Shown here one piece after another: positions 12,158 to 22,830 of a stretch of 64,000 nucleotides of DNA. How positions within the stretch are numbered: position 1 is the first letter of the stretch; each line of letters begins with the position of its first letter. The stretch covers positions 26,420 to 90,419 of the forward strand of contig WION01000217.1 of assembly GCA_015039365.1 (NCBI GenBank), given 5' to 3'. Under the pieces are notes generated by a model. It was not told the origin of the DNA, did no database searches, and saw nothing but the letters and a program-made list of their open reading frames with translations. The DNA comes from Amanita rubescens (lineage: Eukaryota; Basidiomycota; Agaricomycetes; Agaricales; Amanitaceae). A program made the position numbers and the translations under genes.

Positions 12158-14035
12158 ACACCGTTATTAGAGCGCACCGAGACCCCGAATATGCGGCCCT
12201 TTTAGACTCGCAACCGAAGCCCAAGGGACGTAGCAGAACAAAGGCAGCGTATGCAAATCTTATTGATGCTTCATTGATCGCGTACTCATCGCTGTCTAGA
12301 GACACTAGTGACGAAGATACGCCCAGCAGCGCAGCATCTAAGTGTTAAAGTGAATACTTACTTAGAGTGGAGTGTAGAGTGGCGGTAACGACCTCGAATG
12401 TAACTCACTATCCAATGTATATTGGATGTGGTGGTAAGAGGAGAAGGAAGGTTCTTATTTGTACCTACGTACAGGTAGTCTTATATACTACTAGTATCCT
12501 AATAAGTACAATGTATAGTAAATAGAGGAAGAGCTGTGCATGACGTATGATATGACGTCTAGCGCAGCTATGACGCGTCTACCGCAGTAATGGGATGACG
12601 CAAGCAACTATAGGATATGTCGAATATCCTATGTATGTATGTATATGTACATGTATGTATGAATATACATGTATGTACATCTAATCTGTATATCCTAATC
12701 TATAGGATAAGATATGATGTGTTATCTTATATGATTAGATAAGATAAGATATACGTTATCTTATATGATTAGATAAGATAACTTTAACAACTAGCACTCG
12801 TCACCGAAAGAGGAAGACGAAGAACTTTTGAAGGACAGAGGGCTTGCTGCTGCTGGGGATGATCAACCAATGGTGTTGGAGGAATCGCCCAACTGTAAGC
12901 TCATTTGAAAAACCTGTTCCTCATTCCCGCTAAGGCCGGTTTAGTCATCTACGGGACGATGAGGCCTTACCAGTTGGAAAGCCAGAATTGGATGGTTTCA
13001 TTGCACCACAACAGTTTGAATGGAATCTTGGCAGACGAGATGGTACGTGGCCCATGACGTTGCGTCGAATCATTGGTGACAAAACTCTTCAAAGATACCA
13101 TTCCTCGCCTATCTCAGGCATTACTGCGGCATATCCAGCCTTCACCTTATCGTCATTCCCAAATCTACGCTTCAAAACTGGAAGCGAGAATTTGAACGAT
13201 GGACTCCAGATTTCAACGTTGTCACATTGACCGGAACCAAAGAGGAACATGCAGACCTCATCGCCAACTGCCTATTATTCCAATATTTCGAAGTCTTCAT
13301 CGCGTCATACGAAATTTGCCTAATAGAGAAATCCTCGCTATGTAAAGAAATTTTCGTTCAAATACACTGTCATAGACGAGGCTCACCGCATCAAGAATGT
13401 AGACTCGATCCTGTCACAGATTGTCCGCTCCTTCAATTCCCAAGGTCAGACGTTGATCACCGGCACGCCCTTCAAAACACCCTCAAGGAGCCTTTCGCCC
13501 TTCTCAATTTCATTTGTCCGAGGATCTTCATTTAATTACAAAGATCTTGACAGCTTCTTGCACAAAGATGACAGTGGGACCGAGGCAGAGGAAGAAAGGA
13601 GAAAGAGGATTGTAGAGGTCCTTCAGCAAGCTGGTGGTCTTGGAATCAACCTAACGACGGCCGATATCGTCGTACTCTATGACAGTGACTGGTGGGTTGG
13701 ATGTTGTGAATATCTTGTCGTTGTTTGACAATGCAAGCGGATCTTCAAGCTATGGACCACGCCCATCGTATTGGGCAGACGAAACAAGTCTATGTGTTTC
13801 GTCTTGTCACAGAAGACAGTGTAGAAGAATGGATGCTGGAGCGAGCAGCCCAGAAACTGCGGCTTGACTAGCTGGTCATTCAACAAGGCCATCAACAGCA
13901 GACAAAAAGTGAGTATTATCAGCGTCATATCATTCGTTTCATGCTATTAATACGCCATCCAGCCGTCACAGCGAACAAGGAGGAGCTATTGGAGATGATC
14001 ACTCATGGGGCGGAGAAGATCATTGGCTCAAGCGA
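12158..14035 (+). pseudogene. ISWI-type SNF2 chromatin remodeller, C-terminal part (pseudogene)
   Basis: Fragments in order match an ISWI/Snf2h-family ATPase. They are AHRDPEYAALLDSQPKPKG (12170-12230), KEEDEELLKDRGLAAAGDD (12808-12863), [17 protein letters not shown] then NGILADEM (about 12957-13040), and VVTLTGTKEEHADLIANC (about 13220-13270). Next come YEICLIEKSSL, IDEAHRIKNVDSILSQIVR and LITGTP (13310-13475), then AGGLGINLTTADIVVLYDSDW (13632-13691). Last are [19 protein letters not shown] (about 13752-13810), [13 protein letters not shown] and KEELLEMITHGAEKI. Frames shift repeatedly. A block of roughly 200 residues, the first part of helicase lobe 2, is missing between FLHKDDSG... and AGGLGIN. 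The HAND-SANT-SLIDE end was not found. A solo LTR sits at 12309-12789. The N-terminal part is at 22376-22830 on the minus strand beyond hAT copy 2. Confidence 0.85.
12309..12789. mobile_element. Solo LTR-like insertion in the ISWI remnant
   Basis: A non-coding AT-rich block splits the ISWI frame. ACTAG precedes 12309 (12304-12308) and follows 12789 (12790-12794), which gives TG...CA ends with a 5-bp duplication. An inner inverted pair TGTTAAAGT (12343) and ACTTTAACA (to 12789) suggests the LTR proper could instead start at 12343. Internal TATGTATGTA and TTAGATAAGATAA runs are present. The retroelement family is not identified. Confidence 0.55.
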
Positions 14036-15100
14036 AGCGTACGTTATCACGTATGGCATCATTTGTATTTCGCTGACCCGGGGACAGGAAGAGAGCGCTA
14101 GGGCATCCACGGCTGCTGGATCTCCTCCCGCTTGAAAGCTGTGACATGATGACGATGTAGCCTTCACTCTCAGCTGTGGATGGCGAGAAAAGGGGTCCGA
14201 AGGGGGTTACTGTACATTGCGATCTGCTTTGCAGCTTCAGGCTTGGCAGGTCCAACTCGAAGGGTATCTTTGACATAGCTGTCGACAGAACAATTGGACC
14301 TGCGTTCACGCTTTGACAGGGACAGAGGTCTGAGGTCTTTCAGGTTCAGGCCCTCACACTTGCTCGTCAGCTTTTGCGTTTGCTCCCCACCTAGCTCCAT
14401 CAGGTTTGCCGTTCTCTTTTTCCCCAGTCGCCTCACTAACCTCTTTTCCTCCCACTGCAGAGCTCAGGCTTTTCACACATTTTTCGCGCTACCCTCCCAC
14501 CCTTTCCCATTTTCTCCTTTTATGTACCGATCTCTTACCTTCTTTGTGCGTACATGTATTTGTAACAGCCATCGCTCGCTGAGTCTTGCTTGAGTCAAAA
14601 TTCATAGGGCGCACTGCCTCATAGTGTGCCGCTTTCTGGCTATCTCTTTCCTCTTTTCGGGGGGCCTATTTTGTGAAGTCGTGGGATTAGATGCAATTTG
14701 ATGGGCCAAACCAGCATCGTCTCCTCGTCATTAACAGTTATAATATGCCACAACAATCCCATATATCAACAAAGGTAATACATAAGCTCCTCTCAAAGTT
14801 CAACAACTTTTCTTGTCCCCCCACTACGGGCGATGGGGAGACTATGACAGTGCGTTAGAGAGTCTGATATAATAAATATATTTACATGTACTAATGATCT
14901 TGTCTGACAACGGTTTACGGCGTGCCCTCCTTATCCATTTCTGGCGACCGCTGGTGGCCAATCAATGTTCATGCATCATGAATAACCGTAAGGGACTCGA
15001 CGATTTAGCTAGCTCTATGGACACCTTTCTGACCGGCAAACAGAAACAATCTCAACCAATCCAATTGACAAGGAGTTTGCTACGACAATTCAATTTCTAA
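14036..15100. other. Gap with no supported gene
   Basis: After the ISWI remnant the sequence is partly pyrimidine-rich on the plus strand (14380-14600). ORFs at 14028-14593 overlap on both strands without a recognisable motif, and 14600-14900 holds none. Nothing can be called. Confidence 0.4.
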
Positions 15101-16612
15101 TCAAGCTGTACCGGTTTTACCCTCTGCGACGTCTTTCAACAAGCGGATCCTTTCCGTAAAACGCTCCCAAGAACCATATTTCTTTGGATCAAGCACGCCA
15201 AGGTTCGTCAGCTTGGTGTCCAGCAATTTCTTGACTAATTCAACGAACTCAGAATTGTTTCCTTCGGGGACGCATTTCCCTTCCAAAGCCGCAAGGCAAT
15301 CTTTGGCTCGCAAGTGCCACGTTCGATAGTTACTGAAAGTCGACGGTGCCGTGGTCATTCCCTTCGTTGTTTTCAAGTTGGGAGGCATTTGATCCATAAA
15401 AAATAACACAACATCATCCAGGGCTACATCGGGTCCATTATATGTCTGGTTTTTATGCGATCTGGCATTGCCGGTATCGTAGTTGACGTTTACGTCGATA
15501 CAAGCCGTTTCTATGAGCCGCGCCATGATTATGGTTGAATATGCTTTGTGGGTGAGGCAGTACCGAACGACATGTTCATGGTATACCCCAATCAACATCG
15601 AATCTATAGTCGCCTTGAGGTACCTGCCAACTCCGTCTTCCAGCATCGGTCTGGTCTTTTTGGTTGACGTCGCCGCTGTAGAAGCCATGTTGGGTGACAT
15701 CGCCGCTGTAGAAGCCATGTTGGATGTTGTAGCAGAGGCATCCTGTGTATATCCAAGCAAAGTCAGTAATCTCTTCGTTGTCTGGGATAAAGGACTGACC
15801 TGACGCTCAAAATAGAGAATCAACAAAGGAATGGATGATGAGATAGGTGGTTCTGGAAATTGACGATAGCTGTCTGCCTCTGGGCAATCTATGCATGGCA
15901 TCAGATACTTGTCGGCATCATTCTGAACCTCTTCCATGGTGCCTAGGACCCTGTAGCGGACGTTCGGATCACCACGATGCGTGTGCAGATTACCGATAAA
16001 AACAGGTTTCCTGGCAGTCCCAACGTTAACCTCCCCACTGGGGAGTGCATCCAACTGCTGACACAATGCACAGGTGTTGGCCTCGGTGCTGTTCGTCAGG
16101 TGATTGAGTATCTCGTTGGTAGTGGGTTGGGGGCTCAAGTTCATCAGTGTAACAGCCAGGAAGGAACTATTTGGTTCCCCTTGAAGCACGAGGGCGACGG
16201 CACTTTGCTGTTGAACGGCATTCACATTGACATCGTTAACACCAGCTGCACCTCCCACACCATTACCCATGTGGGAGCTTTCTGTGGCCGTCTCTGTGTG
16301 TCTGGGCTCCGATGCAGGGAGGGCCTCCTCTGGAATAGATACTGTTCCTATGATGGTATTGGGACCGAAAGGATAAAGGGTGCTGGCCTCCTGCAACATT
16401 TGTTGATAATGAAAGTCGTTAAATGCTTTGAGCAGGACCTCTCGTTCTTCAGGCTCTATTTCAGTTACTGGTTGGGTTGGTACCAATAATGGTTCTGGCA
16501 GGCCTGAAGAACTGTGGTTGGGTTCATTGACGTCTGACTCCACTGTGAATGGAAGAACTGGAGTATAATCCATACAACCTACCGGACATAGCCGTGTCGC
16601 CTGGTCCATCAA
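15101..16612 (-). CDS. Hypothetical protein, up to 503 residues
   Basis: A single open frame runs from ATG at 16612 to the stop at 15101. No domain is recognised. It is Ser/Thr/Asn-rich in the N-terminal half, with CALCQQLDAL and CIDCPEAD cysteine pairs around residues 185-250, and a 10-residue duplication (SNMASTAAMSP / PNMASTAATST) near residues 298-318. Residues 272-290 (VSPLSQTTKRLLTLLGYTQ) are flanked by GTCAGT and ACACAG, so they may be a 57-nt in-frame intron; the spliced product would be 484 residues. The C-terminal 200 residues look folded (RAKDCLAALEG...). Before the hAT-mediated inversion it lay on the opposite strand between the ISWI-like and integrase-like genes. Function unknown. 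Confidence 0.6.
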   Translation of the reverse strand: MMDQATRLCPVGCMDYTPVLPFTVESDVNEPNHSSSGLPEPLLVPTQPVTEIEPEEREVLLKAFNDFHYQQMLQEASTLYPFGPNTIIGTVSIPEEALPASEPRHTETATESSHMGNGVGGAAGVNDVNVNAVQQQSAVALVLQGEPNSSFLAVTLMNLSPQPTTNEILNHLTNSTEANTCALCQQLDALPSGEVNVGTARKPVFIGNLHTHRGDPNVRYRVLGTMEEVQNDADKYLMPCIDCPEADSYRQFPEPPISSSIPLLILYFERQVSPLSQTTKRLLTLLGYTQDASATTSNMASTAAMSPNMASTAATSTKKTRPMLEDGVGRYLKATIDSMLIGVYHEHVVRYCLTHKAYSTIIMARLIETACIDVNVNYDTGNARSHKNQTYNGPDVALDDVVLFFMDQMPPNLKTTKGMTTAPSTFSNYRTWHLRAKDCLAALEGKCVPEGNNSEFVELVKKLLDTKLTNLGVLDPKKYGSWERFTERIRLLKDVAEGKTGTA

Positions 16613-16888
16613 CTGGAGAGCCTGGGTGCGATTCCTGAGGTCCAGAGTTGCCAGACCTGCTATTTCTTCCTCATTCTACAAGAGGCACCATCCTCTCCTC
16701 AGGACTGATGGCAGGTATATGTAGTCGAGCAGAGCGGCGCAGAGACATGCATGGGAGGGAGCTTGGCTTTGTTTCACTGAGAATACTGTTTGCGGTGAAA
16801 ATTTCAGGATTGAAGTTCCACTTCAGCATTTAAATGCATTTAAATTCAAGGCACCGCCCCTGGGTTTGAATTGTCCAAGCTCATCTTC

Positions 16889-17418
16889 ATGGATAACCAA
16901 CAACAAGCTCTTGTTAATGCATACTTAAGCGTTGGACGTCGCGTAAATGAGACCTTGCGTATCCAAAATGGCTCTGTGGTTCGCCTTCATACCCAGCAAG
17001 ATGAGGTTCGCGCCTTTGCTGCGAACGCGAACAGGGTGCGGTGTTTATCATAGCCATGATATATCTACTCACAGCTCTCTGGGAACAGGCTCAGAACTTA
17101 TTAAGCGAAGAAAACTATAGCATATTGCAGGACTCGATCTTAAGCATGCAGAAAGCTTTGGAAGATGCTGTGACTATAGCGAATGACGACTTGACAAGGG
17201 ACCTGATTCCCTTGATCCAGAGAACACCACAGGATCATGGGTTGTGACTAGGCGGTCACCCACGGATGGAGATAGACATAAACTGGTTGGCACATGTGAG
17301 CCAGGGTTGGATGCTCAAAGACATTGCCAAGGAACTAGACTGCTCCACCAGGACAGTACGTCGACGCATGTTGGAATATAACCTGGCGGAACCTGCCCCT
17401 CCGGTTATCCAAACTGTC
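16889..17418 (+). pseudogene. Integrase-like gene, 5' half (broken)
   Basis: It starts MDNQQQALVNAYLSVGRRVN, with an intron at about 17035-17075. The second exon gives LWEQAQNLLSEENYSILQDS, and then, after an in-frame TGA near 17245, comes MEIDINWLAHVSQGWMLKDI with the helix-turn-helix-like IAKELDCSTRTVRRRMLEYN. This N-terminal layout precedes the DDE domain in fungal integrase-like proteins. The frame is cut at AAACTGTC (17411-17418) by the 24-bp-ended element. The continuation (VVQPDGTFAREWHP...) is at 1470-329 on the minus strand. The TGA stops in both halves sit where CGA (Arg) would be expected, so the gene is dead in this copy. Confidence 0.65.
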
Positions 17419-17442
17419 GAGCACTTAGCACTGAGCCACCTA
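17419..17442 (+). repeat. Terminal inverted repeat of the GAGTCC-end element (left end)
   Basis: The 24 bp begin GAGCACTTAG and end GAGCCACCTA. The flanking AAACTGTC at 17411-17418 is the candidate 8-bp target duplication. Confidence 0.7.
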
Positions 17443-18624
17443 AGAATCTCGGATTACGAGGATTACGAGTAATCAGCTCGGAATCCGAGCTGATTACTAG
17501 TAGCAAAAGAAATGGCAGACGACTCACCAAAACATGAACTCGTATTCCGAGCTCACTCCGAGCTCAGTCCGAGTAGAATCCGAGTTGAGCTCGGAATATA
17601 GTAGGATTGTCTCTGCTCGGACTGAGCTCAGAATCCGAGCTCAGTCCGAGTGTTCCATATAGAGTCCTACTGCTAGCCCAGCTCGGACTCAACTCGGAAT
17701 ACGAGTCAAGTCCGAATAGTCCAAGCTCAATTCTCGTGCACAATTCCGAGCAGCAGGGGGGGCAATGGCAACATTGGCATGGCCCTATATACATATGACC
17801 ATTATGTTTGGCACTATTTGGTACTATTTGGAATTCTTTACATGTCCAATAAAATCCCAAAAAATATGTAAAAAATGCGGAAAATTCACATGATTCAGGT
17901 CATATAAAAATGATGAAACCAAACAAAGCCAAACTTGAGATATTTGCAAAATACTTTTTCAGACGCTTTGTGTAAAAAATGGCAAAGTCTGCAAAAAATC
18001 TTGAAAAATGCGGAAAAATCATGTGATCCAGGTCATATAAGAATGGTGAAGCCAAACAAAACCAAGCTTGAGATATTTGCAAAACACTTTTGCAATGCAA
18101 GTGAGAAAATTTCAAAAATGTAGAAAAATCATGTGGTCCAGATTCCACTGGTCATAGAAGAATTGTGAAGCCAAACAAGGCCATTGTTCTGAGTAGCTAT
18201 GCAGATCAACATGAAAATTTGATACTGCTTCAATCTTTAAATGTATGTATGTACCTGCTCTCCTTCCCTTGTGGCACTGCATGAATTACCACATCCATGA
18301 AACAGATTCACCAGCAATAGTGATTTCCAACTTCTTGTGAAATTATCTGAGGGTGCCATTTGATATTCCCATGATAGTTGAGTCTTTATCCAATATAGCA
18401 TCCTTCAAACAAGTGCAGACATGTACCCTCATAAAATAAAGGAGATTGGTGGTAATAAACACCAGAAACTGGCTTTTTCAACTCCTCTCAGATTATAATT
18501 TGGCTTGACAATCTCAAAGATTCAACCACAGAGTCATGCTCAACTTGTTCCAGGTTAATATACAATAAAATCTGAATCACTAAATCCTGCTCATCTGATG
18601 TGGAACTGGAACACTATTAAATGG
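17419..18624. mobile_element. Left portion of the ~8.15 kb GAGTCC-end DNA element
   Basis: It begins with the 24-bp repeat at 17419-17442. A GAGTCC/GAGCTCAGTCCGAG tract follows (17443-17755), then a G-run at 17757, a TATATACATATG stretch, and an AT-rich tail with three AAACTTGAGATATTTGCAAA-like blocks (17932, 18060 and diverged). It stops at the hAT target site 18625. In the reconstructed order 18624 joins 8414 reading leftwards. That reforms a CTTTAC-CTC-C(8) context like the one at 2752-2768, independent support for the join. Confidence 0.65.
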
Positions 18625-18632
18625 AGCGCTTT

Positions 18633-21600
18633 TAGGGTTTGACAAGGGTAACCCCCGGGTAAAATCGGAGGACCCTTACCCTTACCCCGCTGAACCCGTA
18701 CCCGGGTACGAGGGTAAGGGTAACCCTTGCCCACGGGTGAGGGTCTGTGAAGGGTCAAGGGGTAAGGGTTACCCCCGGGTTTTCCGTCAAGGGTACACTA
18801 ACAAATTGTAAGAGATAGTCTATCTAAGGTGCAATAGTATCCCATCCGTCATCCAACTCCTCGTCTGCACCCTCAACTTCATCTGGAACACCCTTGATTG
18901 CTGCCAAGATGTCCTTGTCATTTATTATACCTTTCTTACACCATTCTCCAACGCAGAGAATGGCTCGGGTTGTCTCAACTTGCAACCTATGCTTGAATTA
19001 AGACCTTATATACAGAATGACTGATAACGAACTTACCTGTTACGGAGATGTGATATCGTATTCCTTCCTATGCTAAATATATGTTCGACATCTACGGATG
19101 TTGCTATAAACGGTTCAACCGAGGCTTGTTAGCACGCTAGATTTTGGATTAGAAGCCGAGCAACTCACCGGGGATGCTCAAGTAGTCCCGAGCCATGCGC
19201 GACAACCTTGGGAAGATGTGACGGCGCTCGTACCACCAGGCAAGAGCGTCATCAACCCGGTCTGGCGCAGTTTGGAGATACCGGGTGATTTCATCGGTGG
19301 TCAAATCCGAGTCAAGTGATGCGAGGGCTGGGATATTGTCGAACATATTAGATGACTTCTTTGTTGGGGATGGGCGACCTTCATCTTCCTCGTCATCCTA
19401 TGTGATCAACAAGACATGTTAGTAATGATCCGTTAAGTTAACAGGTATAGTAGTAGAATATGATGACACACCTTTTCAGAATCCTCGACTTCCGTGTCTT
19501 TGTATTCATGGTCATAGACCGTACGAACTATTTCCTCTGCCGACCTGACCCATTCCTCGGGCCAACCGGCATTTCGGAAATAAACTAGCTTGTGGCGAGG
19601 GTGCAAAACTGTGTTGAAGTGCGGATGCCGCTGATCAGTATTGTCCAATGCTAGCTGAATGATGCACATACCCATCGCAATCCGGTAAGTCTCAGAAGCG
19701 TCAGTCTTGCTATAGTAACGATTAAGCGTTCGCTTCCCGACGGTCAGCGCTGCTCGGATGGCCGGAGAATAATCCTTCGAAACGGTGTTTGATGCAAGGA
19801 CCTCATCAATGAGATCCATTGCAGGGATGACGGTTGCAAGATTTGGTATGTCTCGCGAAAAGAACAATGTTGCGTCCGAAAAAACCTAGAGTACAATGTG
19901 AGTCATAGCGGTGAAACAGAGTTGAAACATGCCTTCAACACATCTCGAAGTTCAGACGCGATCTTCCACTCTCCTGGGCTTAGCTCGTACTCTCGCATGT
20001 TCCAGGCACGTTCGCCAAGGATTTTGTTGAGAGCATCTTGGAACTGGACAGCGAATTTGAGCATGTCGTAGGTGGAATTCCACCGAGTTTGGACATCGCG
20101 TGGCATGACACGTTCCTTCAATCCGACTTCATTGCAGATCTCGCGCCATCGAGGGAGTAGCTTAGTGGATGAGTTCTTGATCGCATAGGACACTTTGCGG
20201 ATCTAGGATGAGCGGGGCAATGGGTTAGGGCTGGGACAAATGTGGATCAACAAGCGCCCACCTTGGTCAACACTAACTGAGCGGGCAGAACGTCCTCATC
20301 CAGCTGTTCCACCTCTATGTTTGACATCTCAGCACGCTCGTCAACCCACCCATCATTGTTATCTGGGTCGCCGTTCGCTTGCTGTTCCCGAACTTGCTCT
20401 TCAGCTTCCTCGACATCAATCTCCTTGGTGAGGCTTGCGAGATCGGCCGCCGTATCAATCATCAGCTGATCAACCGGATCCAAGTCAGCATCAGCATTGA
20501 TCAGCATACTATGGACCCTTACCTGTCCTTTATTGAGTGCGTCAAACTGCTTTATGACACTCTTAGCTACTAGATTGACGATGTGAGCAAAGCAACGCGT
20601 CCTAGCTGCTTCACCGGGGAATTCCAGCAGCATCTTCTTCAATTCGTTGACCATGGCATCATTGGCGGATGCGTTATCGCATGTAATGGATCGAATCTAG
20701 CGAAGGGTAAGCATGTTTTCTTGTATTAATTGTCTTTCTGACCTTATCAGTGATCCCAAAGCCTTTCAGGACCTTCGCAAAGCCTGCGGCCAGCGCTGCT
20801 CCTGTGTGACTCTTGGCTACTTCAACAAAATCTAATAGGTGAGTTATCGCCTTTCTGTTTGCTTCGTAGTGAACTGTAATGGCCACATAAGCGCGACTGT
20901 TCGGCGAAGTCCATGCATCCATTCCGAAACTAAGAGCGCTGTCCTGCTCCTGCCATGTCATAAGGCTCAATCACCCCCAGGAATCAAAAAAAGGTAAGCA
21001 CTCACCTGTAAATCCATTGCAATCTTTCCCCGGCCGTTAATGAAGACTTGGCGCAGATCACGAGCAATAGTGCGATCGCTCGGAATATAATGAGCCGGAC
21101 GCCCGTTTTTCATAACCCGGTGGTATCCTCCATCTTTTACAAGGTTGAAAGGGCGTTTACTCTCGGCCATCCATCGAGCGTGGTCAGCGCGGCTCTCATG
21201 CTTTGACGGCTGGCGAGTGGAAAAGGTAATTGCACCCTTCCCTACTCGTGCAAACTCGGCCGTTATAGAACCATCGCGTAAGTTGCCCTTTTTTTCAATG
21301 ACTTCACGTGTTAACTGTGCAGTGCCAGCTTGTTTGGCAGCTTCAACAGTCTCCAGACCCCAGCACGATACGGCGTGCTTTCTTAGGTTGCTAGTCGATG
21401 TCGCATCGGTTGTGGTTAAGTTACGGCGCACAAACCGCCCGTTTGCACCTTTACCGAGGCAATGACCAGCATTGCATTCAAAAATGTGTGTACGACGGTC
21501 ATTAACATCTTCAATCATAGGAGTGGGCTTGAAGAAGGCATAAACAGGTGCCGTCCACTTTTTTTTCAACCTTGCTGGATGACCATTAATCTTACGTGTG

Positions 21601-22367
21601 TTGGGGACAGTTATTGCTGGCTTACCAAGTTGAGCCCCAGCCTCTTCTTCTGGACCATCAACAACCCCAGCCCCATCCTCAATTTCGGCATCATCATCCT
21701 CTAGCGACTCATCATCCGTTAGTTCTTGGACCACTGGCCGGATGGTGCGTGGTTTAAATCCTCGCACGCGCTTTGGATTGCCCTCATCGTCGTTATCTTC
21801 AACAGTGATAGGAGGCTCGAAGGAAGGCTGGGAGGAAGGCTGGGAGGGTGTGGAGTGTGATCCTGGTCTCGTAGATGTAGTCTTTTGTTGCGCGGCCATT
21901 GGTGGATTCCGACGGCCCTTCTTCCGAACACCCCCACCCTCTACCAACTTGGTTGTAGGCCTGCGCTTACGTGGCAAAGAGGTGTTGATGGCGTTGTTCT
22001 CGGTTTCGCTCATATGGTGTACTAGGATGAGTTTTGTGAATTAGCGAGCGCCGCTGAGCCTGCCTTTTCTTCACTGATAAATAGTTTATCCTATCTCTAT
22101 CCACATCAGCTGATGGGAGCTGATACCAAGTGTTGGTAGCAACTGTCGACAGGGACACTGATCAGTATCCTGCTCTGGAATCAAGGAACAATAAATTAAA
22201 ATTTAGCCTTTTGATTGACTTCTCGGGGCAAAAATGGCTGGCATACCCCTCATACCCTTGGCAGGGGTAAGGGTAGACCAAACCCTACAAGACATGGACC
22301 CCTACCCCTACCCTTGGCATACCCTTGCTCCTACCCTCGGGGTACAGCATACCCTTGTCAAACCCTA
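18633..22367 (-). mobile_element. hAT-superfamily DNA transposon, copy 2 (3,735 bp)
   Basis: Inverted copy of 8415-12149 with the same TAGGGTTTGACAAGGGTA ends and exactly the same length. Flanks are AGCGCTTT (18625-18632) and TAAACAGG (22368-22375). Copy 2 originally lay in an ISWI-like gene, whose halves flank CCTGTTTA/TAAACAGG. Confidence 0.92.
18824..22013 (-). CDS. hAT transposase, spliced, copy 2
   Basis: Same exon set as copy 1 in mirror image: start ATG at 22013, first intron at about 20952-21006, stop at 18824-18826. All ORF translations are identical to copy 1, including the BED-like finger and the C-terminal dimerisation motif. Both copies therefore look able to encode the enzyme. 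Coordinates of copy 1 and copy 2 sum to 30782, so the two are collinear without indels. Confidence 0.85.
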
Positions 22368-22375
22368 TAAACAGG

Positions 22376-22830
22376 TAATGTTGCAGATGCGAACGTCGAA
22401 GCTTTATATCCATGAAGTGTTTGAATAGCTCGGTTTGTCCCAAAAGATAAGAATATCACTTCACGGTATCCGCCACCTGCAACTTTGTATCGACATTCTG
22501 CTTGAACTTGCATTTTCACGGCTGCCAGCGGACAGTTTCTCCTCCTGAGTACACTTATGAATATTTCTGTTCTGATAGCGAGAGTAGACGCGATGTACTT
22601 TTCCCACCTCATCCTCACTCATAAGCTCGTCCTCTTCTGCCCCTTCTACATATTCGCTCTCGCCATCAGCGCTTTGGACTTGGCTAGACAGACAACTCAA
22701 TTGATAAATGCACATCGGACTTGTCTAGAGACGAGGTTGCTTGGTACAACATCACTCAGGATGTCTTCCTCCATTGGCTCGACAGGTGTAAAAGTGTCTG
22801 GATCCTGGTGAGAACAAGTGGCAGCGAAAC
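22376..22830 (-). pseudogene. ISWI-type remodeller, N-terminal part (pseudogene)
   Basis: On the minus strand an acidic segment (VEPMEEDILSDVV, about 22790-22750) is followed by an intron-like GTCCGAT...TCTAG, then QSADGESEYVEGAEEDELMS (about 22690-22630). After a gap comes LLGQTELFKHFMDIKLRR (about 22440-22390), the ISWI N-terminal signature. Reading on through TAAACAGG and the complementary site at 12150 gives HLQHYLFNTVIRAHRDPEYAALL without a stop. This is the evidence that the two pieces were one gene before insertion and inversion. Confidence 0.75.

Larger units (their letters stand above)
12150..18632. other. Segment inverted by recombination between the two hAT copies
   Basis: The target duplications are exchanged: AAAGCGCT (8407-8414) pairs with its complement at 18625-18632, and CCTGTTTA (12150-12157) pairs with its complement TAAACAGG at 22368-22375. 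This is the signature of homologous recombination between two inverted transposon copies. Reverting the segment also rejoins the integrase-like gene halves, the 24-bp-ended element and the ISWI-like gene halves. Confidence 0.85.
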
